Notes under the pieces: model-generated | Seen by the model: the letters and a program-made list of their open reading frames with translations, nothing else | Databases searched by the model: none | What the model was told of the DNA's origin: nothing | Assembly (NCBI GenBank): GCA_963736505.1 | Contig: CAVTOZ010000001.1 | Span: forward strand, 992,001 to 1,056,000 | Reading direction: 5' to 3' | Length of the DNA stretch: 64,000 nt | DNA from: Solirubrobacter sp963736505 | GTDB lineage: Bacteria; Actinomycetota; Thermoleophilia; Solirubrobacterales; Solirubrobacteraceae | In this document: positions 57,611 to 64,000 of the stretch, in pieces | How positions within the stretch are numbered: position 1 is the stretch's first letter | How the letters are laid out: the number at the start of each line of letters is the position of its first letter | Program-made: the position numbers and the translations under genes

Positions 57611-59337
57611 CTCTGTCTGGGGTACCGGCGCGGCATGGGCGGGGGATGAACCTCGTACAACGTGACGCCCGCCTGCGCGCTCACGTCGGTGCCGTGCACG
57701 CGCGCCCAGCGGGCGGCGGGGCCGCACCCGCCGGGGCCGAGCGCGCTGCGCGGGCCGCAGCGGCCGGCGATCAGCACGTAGGACACCTCGCCATGGCGGA
57801 CGTCGGCGAGGAAGCGGCGGATCGGCGTGATCGGGTGGCCGGCGAGCGTGCCGAGCATCAGCACGGGGCGGTCGTCCTTGGCGATCAGCGGCGTCGCCTT
57901 CACGGCCGTCGCGCTCGCGACCTCGTAGCGCTGCCCGGCGGTGTGCGCCTGCAGGAACGAGGACAGCCGGTCGAGCGCCGGTGCGGGGAGCGTGCCGATG
58001 TGGCCCGAGTCCGACGACGCGTCGCGCACGACGCCGAGCGCGCGGGCGGCGGGACTGGCGAGCAGCGCGACGACCGCGAGCGCCGTCACCCACGCGGGCA
58101 GCCGCGCCCAGCGCGCGAGCATGGTCACGCCGCCGCCGAGCGCGAGCGCCACGGCCGGCGCGAGCGCGTCGAGGTAGCGGACCTGGAGCTGGCCGAGGAA
58201 CGAGAACAGCGCGAGCCCGGTGACGAGCCAGGCGGCGACGCCCAGCGCGCCGGCGGCCGCGAGGCGCTCGTCGTCGCCGCCGGCGACGGCGCGACGCGCG
58301 CCCGCCGCGACCCGCCGCCGACGGGCCTCCGCCACCGCCGCCGCGGCGGCCGCGACACCCCCCAGGATCAGGGCCGGCATCAGCTCGCTGCCCAGCAGCG
58401 CGTCGAGGTCGCCGCCGCCGCCGACCAGGCGCGTGGCGCCCGGCGGGCCAGGTCGCAGCGCGAGCGCGGCGGCGGCGTGGTGGCCGGCGCGGCTCGTGCT
58501 GCCGAGCCGGTCGAGGCCGTTGTAGGCGAACGCGGCGCTCAGCGCGCTGCCGTTGCCGGAGCCGAACGCGAAGGGCTGCTCGCGCCCGGGCGCCGTGCTC
58601 ACCACCGCGAGCCAGCTCAGCCCGACCGCGAGCCCGACGGAGCCGAACAGCGCGAGCCGCGAGAGGCGCTCGCCGAGCCGCAGCGGGCTCGCGGCGAAGT
58701 ACATCAGCGCGAGCGCCGGGACCGGCACCAGCGCCTGGAAGAGCTTGACGTTGAACGCGAGCCCGATCGCGACGCCCGCGCCGGCGACCGGCCACGTCCC
58801 GCCGGTCCGCGCCGCCTGGACGAGCGCGACCGCGGCGAGCAGCGCGAGCGTCGTCGCGAGCGAGTCCATCGTGTCGCTGCGCGCCGTCAGCACCGCGACC
58901 GGCAGCACCGCGAGCGCGGCCGCCGAAGCGAGCCCGGCCGGCCGGCCCCAGAGCATCCGCGCGAGCACGAACACGAGCCCGACGCCGGCGGCGCCGGCCA
59001 GCGCCTCCGGCACCAGCAGCGCGCTCGTGTGGAACCCGAGCAGCTTCGTCGCCGCCACCTGCGGCCACAGCGCCACCGCCGGCTTGTCGATCGCGACGCT
59101 GCCGCCGGGCTCGAGCGCACCGAACAGGAAGCCGTGCCAGGACGTCCCCATGCTGCGCACGGCGGCGTCGTAGAACGGATCGGGCGCGACGCGCCCGAGG
59201 CCCGTCAGCCGCAGCGCGAGCGCCACGACCGCGACGGCCGCGCCGGCGGCGAGCGCCGCCGACGCCGACAGCGCCGCGACGAGCGGCCGGACCGAGAGCG
59301 CCGTCCCGCGGCTCGTGCGCCCCGGGCCTCCGATCAC
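57607..59337 (-). CDS. GT39-type mannosyl/arabinosyltransferase-like membrane protein
   Basis: The 576-aa product has about eleven membrane helices and the GT-C first loop (RVAPDPFYDAAVRSMGTSWHGFLFGALEPGGSVAIDKPA, with D/E acids) shared with the YfhO/PMT-like families; LTARSDTMDSLATTLALLAAVALVQA continues it. The C-terminal outer domain (LPAPALDRLSSFLQAHTAGQRYEVAS..PVLMLGTLAGHPITPIRRFLADVR..VSYVLIAGRC) is common in this family. It is predicted to move a sugar from polyprenyl phosphate to an outer acceptor. The GTG start overlaps the stop of the GT2 gene, and its stop overlaps regulator copy B. Confidence 0.88.
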   Translation of the reverse strand: MIGGPGRTSRGTALSVRPLVAALSASAALAAGAAVAVVALALRLTGLGRVAPDPFYDAAVRSMGTSWHGFLFGALEPGGSVAIDKPAVALWPQVAATKLLGFHTSALLVPEALAGAAGVGLVFVLARMLWGRPAGLASAAALAVLPVAVLTARSDTMDSLATTLALLAAVALVQAARTGGTWPVAGAGVAIGLAFNVKLFQALVPVPALALMYFAASPLRLGERLSRLALFGSVGLAVGLSWLAVVSTAPGREQPFAFGSGNGSALSAAFAYNGLDRLGSTSRAGHHAAAALALRPGPPGATRLVGGGGDLDALLGSELMPALILGGVAAAAAAVAEARRRRVAAGARRAVAGGDDERLAAAGALGVAAWLVTGLALFSFLGQLQVRYLDALAPAVALALGGGVTMLARWARLPAWVTALAVVALLASPAARALGVVRDASSDSGHIGTLPAPALDRLSSFLQAHTAGQRYEVASATAVKATPLIAKDDRPVLMLGTLAGHPITPIRRFLADVRHGEVSYVLIAGRCGPRSALGPGGCGPAARWARVHGTDVSAQAGVTLYEVHPPPMPRRYPRQR

Positions 59338-60188
59338 GCGGCCCGCCGCGCGTCGGCGCCAGGCTCCGACGGCGGGAGCCACGCGCTGCCGAACGCCACC
59401 GGGGCGCCGGCGTCCGTGCGGGACTCGCCGGGCGGCTCGCTCGCGCGTGCGGGCTCCGGCGGCCCGAGCCGGCGGCGCAGCGCCACCAGCTCGCGCAGCG
59501 CGCGCGCCACCACGCGCGGGTTCAGCCCGCTCTGGCGGCCCGCCGTGCGGGGCTGGTGGAGGACGCCGACCTCGGCCATGCGGGCGTCGCGGCGCAGCAG
59601 GCCGGCGAGCAGCTCGGTCGAGATCGTCGCGCCCTCGGACTCCAGCTCGAGCTCGTACATGAGCTTGCGGCGCACGAGCTTGAACGCGCAGTCGACGTCG
59701 CGCACGGGCAGCTGGAAGAGGGCGTGCACGAGCCGGTTCCAGGCCGCGGCGGCGACGATCCGGCGGTACGGATCCTGGCGCTCGACGCGGTAGCCGACGA
59801 TCACGTCGTGGTCGGCCGACAGCGGCACGAAGGCCGACAGCTGCGCGAGGTCGAACTGCAGGTCGGCGTCGGTCAGCAGCACCCACGGCTGCCGCGCGGC
59901 GGCGATGCCCGACCGCAGCGCGGCGCCGTAGCCGCGGTTGACCGGATGCACGACGACGCGCACGGCGGGGTCCGACGCGGCGAGTGAGGTGGCGAGCGAG
60001 AGCGTCAGGTCCTCGCTGCCGTCGTCGACGACGATCACCTCGTGATCGAACGCCCAGCGGCGCCCGACCTCCGACGCCATGCGGACGGCGGCGACGAGGT
60101 TGGGCGCCTCGTTGTGGCAGGGGAGGACGATGGAGACGCCCGCCAGCGCGAGGACCGGCGGGGCTTCGAGCGTGGCTGCGGCGGTCAT
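59334..60188 (-). CDS. GT2-family glycosyltransferase (dolichyl/polyprenyl-phosphate sugar synthase-like)
   Basis: The 284-aa product is a soluble GT-A enzyme: SIVLPCHNEAPNLVAAV, EVIVVDDGSEDLTLSLA, HPVNRGYGAALRSGIAAA, LLTDADLQFDLAQL (D-x-D, metal and nucleotide-sugar) and VDCAFKLVRRKLM. This is the pattern of DPM1-like polyprenyl-phosphate mannose/glucose synthases, though it lacks the C-terminal membrane helices of GtrB. It would supply the lipid-linked sugar used by the GT39-type enzymes next to it. The Pro/Ala-rich C-terminus is longer than usual. It is the first gene of the GT2, GT39, regulator and kinase operon. Confidence 0.9.
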   Translation of the reverse strand: MTAAATLEAPPVLALAGVSIVLPCHNEAPNLVAAVRMASEVGRRWAFDHEVIVVDDGSEDLTLSLATSLAASDPAVRVVVHPVNRGYGAALRSGIAAARQPWVLLTDADLQFDLAQLSAFVPLSADHDVIVGYRVERQDPYRRIVAAAAWNRLVHALFQLPVRDVDCAFKLVRRKLMYELELESEGATISTELLAGLLRRDARMAEVGVLHQPRTAGRQSGLNPRVVARALRELVALRRRLGPPEPARASEPPGESRTDAGAPVAFGSAWLPPSEPGADARRAA

Positions 60189-60253
60189 GTCTTCGAGCCT
60201 GCCCGCGGCGCGGTTGCGGACGGTTGCCCGCCGATGAGGATCCGGTTAGCGCC

Positions 60254-60274
60254 GAATCGCCCAGAGGGCGATTC
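60254..60274 (-). repeat. hairpin GAATCGCCC-aga-GGGCGATTC
   Basis: A perfect 9-bp stem in the 137-bp gap between the mannosyltransferase-like gene and the GT2 gene. Same core as at 56817 and related to 37519. Confidence 0.55.
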
Positions 60275-60278
60275 TCTG

Positions 60279-60326
60279 GCGAGTTCCGCCCGCGGCCCCG
60301 CGAAGCGGGATCGCGGGTGAACTCGC
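60279..60326 (-). terminator. terminator-like hairpin after the mannosyltransferase gene
   Basis: GCGAGTTC (60279-60286) pairs with GAACTCGC (60319-60326), with further pairing of CCGCG/CGCGG inside and a central CCCCGC-gaa-GCGGG hairpin. It begins at the stop codon of the gene on the minus strand. There is no T-tract. Confidence 0.5.
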
Positions 60327-61771
60327 TAACGCAGGAGCGCGTGCATGAAGCGGGCGTTCTCGCGCCCGACCGCGGTCGCGCCGGGGCGCGCGCCCATCCG
60401 GTGCAGCAGCGGCGCCGTGGCCGGCGCCCACACCGCGAGCAGGAAGACGGTCAGCGCGATCGCCGCCGCGCGCGGCCCCGCGCGCCGCGAGAGCGCCGCG
60501 AACGGCAGCAGCCACAGCACGTACCACGGCATCGCCCAGCCGAGCGTGACGATCAGCAGCGCCATCGCCCACGCCGTGGCGGTGACCCAGTCGCGCGTGC
60601 GCCACGTCCACGCCACCAGCCCGATGCTGATGAGCACCAGCGCAACGTCGAGCTGCCCGCGCAGCTGCGCGGTCAGGCCGCCGTCGCCCGCGGCCAGCCC
60701 GAGCAGGTTCGGCAGGCTCAGGCTGGCCACCAGGCGCGCCTGCACCCCGTCGTTCGGCACGTGCCCGGCGAACGCGAACCACGTCATCGCCAGCATCGCG
60801 GCGCCGCCGAGCGCGACGCCGAGGGCGAGCCGGCGGCGGCGCGCGGCGCCGGCCACCAGCACGGGGATCGCGAGCCCCGCGGTCAGCTTGATCGCCGCGG
60901 CCGCGGCGAGCGCGCTCCCGCCGGACAGCTCGCGCCGGCGCAGCATCAGCAGCGCACCGCCGAGCAGCAGCGCCATGAACAGCACGTCGTTGTGCACGCC
61001 GCCGATCCCGTACACGAGCACCAGCGGGTTCAGCGCGACGAACGCGACCGCACGCGCCGGCTCGCGGCCCAACGCCCGAGCCAGCGCGGCGGTCAGCGCC
61101 GCGACGGCGAGCGCCGCAAGCCCGATCACGATCTTCAGCACCCAGTACGCGGTCGCCAGCCCGAGCGGCGCGACGGCCTCCGTCAGCAGCGTGAACAGCG
61201 GCCCGTACGGGCTCGGGAGGTGGTGCCAGGTGCTGTACACGTAGGCCGGGTCGGCCGACGCCTGCAGCGGCAGCGCCGTGTACGGGTTGAGCCCGTACAG
61301 CGGCAGCATCCGGCCGTAGTGCAGGTAGTTGAACGTGTCGGTGAGCGAGAACGGCGGCGAGAGCGTCAGCAGCACGTCCGACAGCACGACCGCGCCGAGC
61401 ACGGCCGGGAGCCGCACGCGCGGCGCGCACGCCACCGCGAGCACCCAGCACGCGGTCATCGCCAGCAGCGTCAGCGTCACGTCCCAGCGCAGCGAGCCGA
61501 CCGTGTCCGTCAGCGACGGCCACAAGCCCGCGAGCGGCCCGGCGAGCCACGGCGCGTCGCCGTGCAGCCGCGGCGGAGCGAGGAAGGAAGGACGCTCCGC
61601 CGCGGCGAGCGCGACGCCGAGGGCGCCCGTCACGACACCCAGGAGCGCGATCACCCCAGCGGCGCCCTCGGCCCGAGGGCCGAGAGCGCCGCGGGCGCGC
61701 GTCGCGACCGCGGGGAGGGGGGTCGCAGGCTGGGTCTGCCTGCTGGAGGGTTCCGCGGTTCGCGTCATCAC
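60326..61771 (-). CDS. MptB-like polyprenol-phosphate-mannose alpha-mannosyltransferase (GT87-like)
   Basis: The 481-aa product has about twelve membrane helices. LSPPFSLTDTFNYLHYGRMLPLYGLNPYTALP carries the acid of the GT-C loop, TWHHLPSPYGPLFTLLTEAVAP is the classic 'SPYGPL' motif of actinobacterial mannosyltransferases, and LNPLVLVYGIGGVHNDVLFMALLLGGALL continues the family. Known MptA/MptB enzymes extend alpha-1,6-mannan of lipoglycans. Start GTG 61771 faces the GtrA gene across 139 bp that holds the phased GTTGGG boxes. Confidence 0.9.
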   Translation of the reverse strand: MMTRTAEPSSRQTQPATPLPAVATRARGALGPRAEGAAGVIALLGVVTGALGVALAAAERPSFLAPPRLHGDAPWLAGPLAGLWPSLTDTVGSLRWDVTLTLLAMTACWVLAVACAPRVRLPAVLGAVVLSDVLLTLSPPFSLTDTFNYLHYGRMLPLYGLNPYTALPLQASADPAYVYSTWHHLPSPYGPLFTLLTEAVAPLGLATAYWVLKIVIGLAALAVAALTAALARALGREPARAVAFVALNPLVLVYGIGGVHNDVLFMALLLGGALLMLRRRELSGGSALAAAAAIKLTAGLAIPVLVAGAARRRRLALGVALGGAAMLAMTWFAFAGHVPNDGVQARLVASLSLPNLLGLAAGDGGLTAQLRGQLDVALVLISIGLVAWTWRTRDWVTATAWAMALLIVTLGWAMPWYVLWLLPFAALSRRAGPRAAAIALTVFLLAVWAPATAPLLHRMGARPGATAVGRENARFMHALLR

Positions 61772-61790
61772 CGAACGCTAGGCCCGCCGT

Positions 61791-61847
61791 GTTGGAATCG
61801 GGTTGGGAGCCAGACAGCGTCCAGTTGGGGGTTGGGCGCCGGTTGGG
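61791..61847. promoter_or_regulatory. phased GTTGGG direct repeats (candidate OmpR-type regulator site)
   Basis: GTTGG boxes begin at 61791, 61802, 61824, 61831 and 61842; the main spacing is 11 or 22 bp, one helical turn. GGTTGGGAGCC occurs twice, at 61801 and 61841. Direct repeats at 11 bp are the usual binding mode of OmpR/PhoB-family regulators. They lie between the divergent mannosyltransferase-like and gtrA genes. Confidence 0.5.
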
Positions 61848-61897
61848 AGCCCGTGAGGATCGGCTTTTCGCCGCCCCGAAACGGCCCTCGCGAGCCG

Positions 61898-61903
61898 TAG
61901 CTT
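61898..61903 (+). promoter_or_regulatory. -10 box (leaderless) for the gtrA-like gene
   Basis: TAGCTT, 7 nt, ATG at 61911; it lies about 50 bp downstream of the last GTTGGG box. Confidence 0.4.
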
Positions 61904-61910
61904 CGGACGA

Positions 61911-62390
61911 ATGCGCACCCAACTGCTCCGCTTCGTCGTCGTCGGCGCGAGCAACACCGCGATCACCCTCGCGGCCTACGCCGTGCTGGTCGCTGCCGGG
62001 GTGCGCTACCTCCCAGCAGGTGCGGTCGCCTACGCCCTCGGCGGCGTAAACGGGTTCGTCCTCAATCGAACCTGGACCTTCGCTCACCGCGGCCACATCC
62101 TCCCCGCTGCGGCCCGCTATGCGGTCATCACCGCGGGCGGCATCGCCATCAACCTGGCGCTGCTGCGCGCCGCGATCGCGCTCGGCGTGCCGCGCGCCGC
62201 CGGCGAGGTCGTGGCCGTCGCGCCGGTTACGCTGATCTCGTTCGCCCTCAATCGCGCGTGGGCGTTCGCCGTCATCGATGTCTCGCCGCTTCCGCCTGCT
62301 CTGGTCCCTGACCGCGCTCGTCGCCGTGTCCGTCACGGCGCTCGCGCTCGCGTCGCCGATCCGGCAGCCGCGGGCGATCGCGGCGGTTGA
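61911..62390 (+). CDS. GtrA-family membrane protein
   Basis: The 159-aa frame starts with the GtrA domain: LLRFVVVGASNTAITLAAYAVLV, the VAYALGGVNGFVLNRTWTF motif (F-x-x-N-R-x-W-x-F), two more helices and FALNRAWAF. GtrA is a four-helix flippase thought to move polyprenyl-phosphate-linked sugar across the membrane. The domain is complete at about residue 121. The last 37 residues are Arg/Ala-rich and run 113 bp into the next gene in another frame, so the tail is probably not conserved. It supplies sugar carriers for the outer glycosyltransferases. Confidence 0.88.
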   Translation: MRTQLLRFVVVGASNTAITLAAYAVLVAAGVRYLPAGAVAYALGGVNGFVLNRTWTFAHRGHILPAAARYAVITAGGIAINLALLRAAIALGVPRAAGEVVAVAPVTLISFALNRAWAFAVIDVSPLPPALVPDRARRRVRHGARARVADPAAAGDRGG

Positions 62391-63207
62391 TTGCCGGCCC
62401 GCGGCGGGCGACCGGATGCTCGGCACCGCGCTGCTGCACGTGCCCAAGGGCGCGAAGACGCCGCTGCCGCTCGTGATCGCGCTGCACGGCGCCGGCGGCG
62501 ACGGACCCGGCATGGCGTCCTACAGCGGCCTGTCGGTGACGGCCGACCGCCACGGCTTCGCGGTGCTCTATCCCACCGCCGGCTCCTCGCATCACTTCTG
62601 GAGCCTCAACGCGAAGATGTACCCCGACGACGTCGCGAGCATCCGGACCCTGCTCCCGCAGGCGATGGAGGCCTCGTGCGCCGACGCCACGCGGATCTAC
62701 GCCACCGGCGTCTCCAACGGCGGCGGCTTCGCCGCGCGGCTCGGGTGCGAGCTGGCGGGCACGATCGCCGCCGTCGCGCCGGTCGCGGGCGGCTACCGCG
62801 CGCTGGACCCCTGCCCGGACGGCCACCGCACGTCGATCCTGGAGATCCACGGCACGAGCGACCACGTCGTGCCCTACAACGGCAAGCCGCCCGACTACAA
62901 GGGCGCCGTCTCGGGCTTCCTCGCCGGCTGGGTCGAGCGCGACGGCTGCGACGACGCCGCCGTCACGACACGGCCCGAGAAGGGCGTCGTGCGCTTCGTC
63001 CACCGGCACTGCGCCGCGGGCCTCGACGTCGAGCACATGCGGCTGACGGGGACCGACCACGGCTGGCCCGGCGCGTCGCCCCCGTTCCCGCGCCACAACC
63101 CCTCGCAGGTGGAGGCCAACGAGGAGGTGTGGCGCTTCTTCGCCGCGCATCAGCTCGTCCGCAGCGCGTCCGTCGGCGACAGCCGCGCCGCGCGCAGCGC
63201 CGGATAG
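62278..63207 (+). CDS. secreted CE1/LpqC-type esterase (PHB-depolymerase-like)
   Basis: The 309-aa product has a signal sequence (FRLLWSLTALVAVSVTALALASP) and an alpha/beta hydrolase: oxyanion loop VIALHGAGGDGPG, elbow YATGVSNGGGFAARLGCELA with Ser in GVSNGG, Asp in EIHGTSDHVVPYNG, and His in GTDHGWPG. Six cysteines point to a secreted, disulfide-bonded fold. Homologues are feruloyl- or acetyl-type esterases and short-chain PHB depolymerases. Its substrate could be an acylated surface glycan. Its 5' end overlaps gtrA by 113 bp, and its 3' end overlaps the permease gene by 58 bp, tail to tail. Confidence 0.85.
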   Translation: MSRRFRLLWSLTALVAVSVTALALASPIRQPRAIAAVDCRPAAGDRMLGTALLHVPKGAKTPLPLVIALHGAGGDGPGMASYSGLSVTADRHGFAVLYPTAGSSHHFWSLNAKMYPDDVASIRTLLPQAMEASCADATRIYATGVSNGGGFAARLGCELAGTIAAVAPVAGGYRALDPCPDGHRTSILEIHGTSDHVVPYNGKPPDYKGAVSGFLAGWVERDGCDDAAVTTRPEKGVVRFVHRHCAAGLDVEHMRLTGTDHGWPGASPPFPRHNPSQVEANEEVWRFFAAHQLVRSASVGDSRAARSAG

Positions 63208-64000
63208 AGCCCGGCCACCGCGCCGACGGCGACCGCCACGCCCACGCCGCCGGCGAGCGCGACGGCCGGCACCGTCGCCGTCCAGCCCTCCGACCTCGCG
63301 TAGCCGATCGTCACCGCCGCGCCGAGCAGCGTGCCGGCCAGCCCGCCCGCCGCCGCCAGCAGCAGCGACTCGGCCAGGAACTGCACGCCGACGTGCCGGC
63401 GCGTCGCGCCGAGCGCGCGCCGCAGCCCGATCTCCGAGCGCCGCTCGAGCACCGAGATCACCATCACGTTGGCGATCCCGACGCCGCCGACCAGCAGCGC
63501 GACCGCGCCCAGGCCGAGGAACAGCGATGTGAACGCGGTCTTGGCCGCCGCCTTGGCCTCCAGCGCGTCCGACGGGCGGCTGACGTCGACCTCCTCCGGG
63601 TGCTCGGGGTTGGCGGTGCGGCCGAGCACGTCGCGCACCTGCGGGACGCGGTCCGGATCGGTGCGGACGTAGACGGTCGACGCGTTGCGGTCGGCCGAGA
63701 ACAGCGAGACGGCGGCGTCGAACCCGATCAGCGCGGCGCTGTCGAGCCCGTCGGCGAGCGCCACCGGGTCCAGGATGCCGACCACGCTGAACCAGCGGCC
63801 GCCGAGCCAGACGCGGCTGCCGGCGTCGTGGATGCCGAGCGTCGCCGCCGCGTCGGCGCCGAGCACGACGGCCGGGTAGCGGGCCGTCGCGGCGTTCAGG
63901 AAGCGGCCGTGCGCGAGCGTCGCGCCGACGGTCGCGAGCAGCGACGGATCCGCAGCGGCCACGCCGATGCCCCCCGTCTCGGCCTCGTCGATGTACGGCG
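63150..64000 (-). CDS. MacB/FtsX-type ABC transporter permease (5' end outside window)
   Basis: The frame is open to the window edge (YIDEAETGGIG at 64000-63960, then VAAADPSLLATVGATLAHGRFL), so the N-terminal helix and part of the outer domain are missing. The MacB-PCD-like loop (WLGGRWFSVVGILDPVALADGL) and the C-terminal FtsX domain (LFLGLGAVALLVGGVGIANVMVISVLERRSEIGLRRALGATRRHV..LYPALRAARLSPTDALRT) are clear. It works with a LolD-like ATPase to move lipids, peptides or lipoproteins; the ATPase gene should lie just upstream of the window's right edge. It overlaps the esterase gene. Confidence 0.9.
   Translation of the reverse strand, partial: PYIDEAETGGIGVAAADPSLLATVGATLAHGRFLNAATARYPAVVLGADAAATLGIHDAGSRVWLGGRWFSVVGILDPVALADGLDSAALIGFDAAVSLFSADRNASTVYVRTDPDRVPQVRDVLGRTANPEHPEEVDVSRPSDALEAKAAAKTAFTSLFLGLGAVALLVGGVGIANVMVISVLERRSEIGLRRALGATRRHVGVQFLAESLLLAAAGGLAGTLLGAAVTIGYARSEGWTATVPAVALAGGVGVAVAVGAVAGLYPALRAARLSPTDALRTS

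Overview
The window is very GC-rich, densely packed DNA from an actinobacterium. The best guess is the order Solirubrobacterales (class Thermoleophilia). The guess rests on the GC content, on secreted proteins with a 'MRRPSPA..ALLALFLALGG' start and A-V-T-x-x-K-L-A repeats, on RTX-like glycine/aspartate repeats, and on many starts lying 6-9 nt behind a TANNNT box (leaderless transcripts). No database search was possible, so this placement is inference.

Layout. 1-4.5 kb: end of a RibD C-terminal-domain reductase, a PPOX-fold protein, a secreted RTX-like protein, a MetE-C-like methyltransferase and an SDR. 4.5-8.7 kb: Lon protease and a multidrug-type ABC exporter. 8.7-12.3 kb: a secreted repeat protein opposite a run of fructosamine kinase, LMW phosphatase, DUF1801 protein and thiolase, the last behind a perfect TetR-type palindrome. 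12.3-14 kb: psuG-psuK pseudouridine operon. 14-16 kb: a 353-bp inverted repeat (4 mismatches between arms) enclosing 1.2 kb with a DUF3592 protein, a cupin remnant and a truncated hemoglobin. 16-20 kb: His-rich PadR regulator with operator, an ABC1/UbiB kinase, a secreted unknown, and an LQRxAGN-motif protein with an AbiEii-like nucleotidyltransferase domain. 20-24.4 kb: catabolic operon of citryl-CoA lyase, CoA ligase, VOC protein and GST, then VOC and PhzF genes. 24.5-32 kb: MMPL-DUF2267 fusion and its neighbours, a GH32/43/68-like propeller, SRPBCC protein and ABC-F ATPase. 32-38 kb: ArsR with two operators, a decayed EamA transporter, DAHP synthase, XRE-cupin regulator, zincin, acyl-CoA dehydrogenase. 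37.6-40.3 kb: a c-di-AMP (ydaO-type) riboswitch before an NlpC/P60 wall hydrolase, a PLP racemase-fold enzyme and a nitroreductase. 40.3-42.7 kb: a divergent pair of LQRSAGN-motif proteins, one an M15 peptidoglycan peptidase split by a coiled coil, the other an alpha/beta hydrolase. 42.7-48 kb: cupin, sugar-lactone oxidase, rhodanese, PQQ-type sugar dehydrogenase, UGM-like flavoprotein. 48-62.4 kb: two paralogous two-component systems among membrane glycosyltransferases, plus a P450 and GtrA. 62.3-64 kb: an LpqC-type esterase and the end of a MacB/FtsX permease.

The most unusual signals are three proteins that share an N-terminal LQRxAGNxAV tag but carry different toxin-like domains (nucleotidyltransferase, cell-wall peptidase, hydrolase), which look like orphan cargo of a contractile injection system or related export route; the long inverted repeat; and the 11-bp phased GTTGGG boxes between two divergent envelope-glycan genes that sit close to OmpR-family regulators. 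The genes from 46.4 to 62.4 kb plausibly build and regulate a cell-surface glycan.
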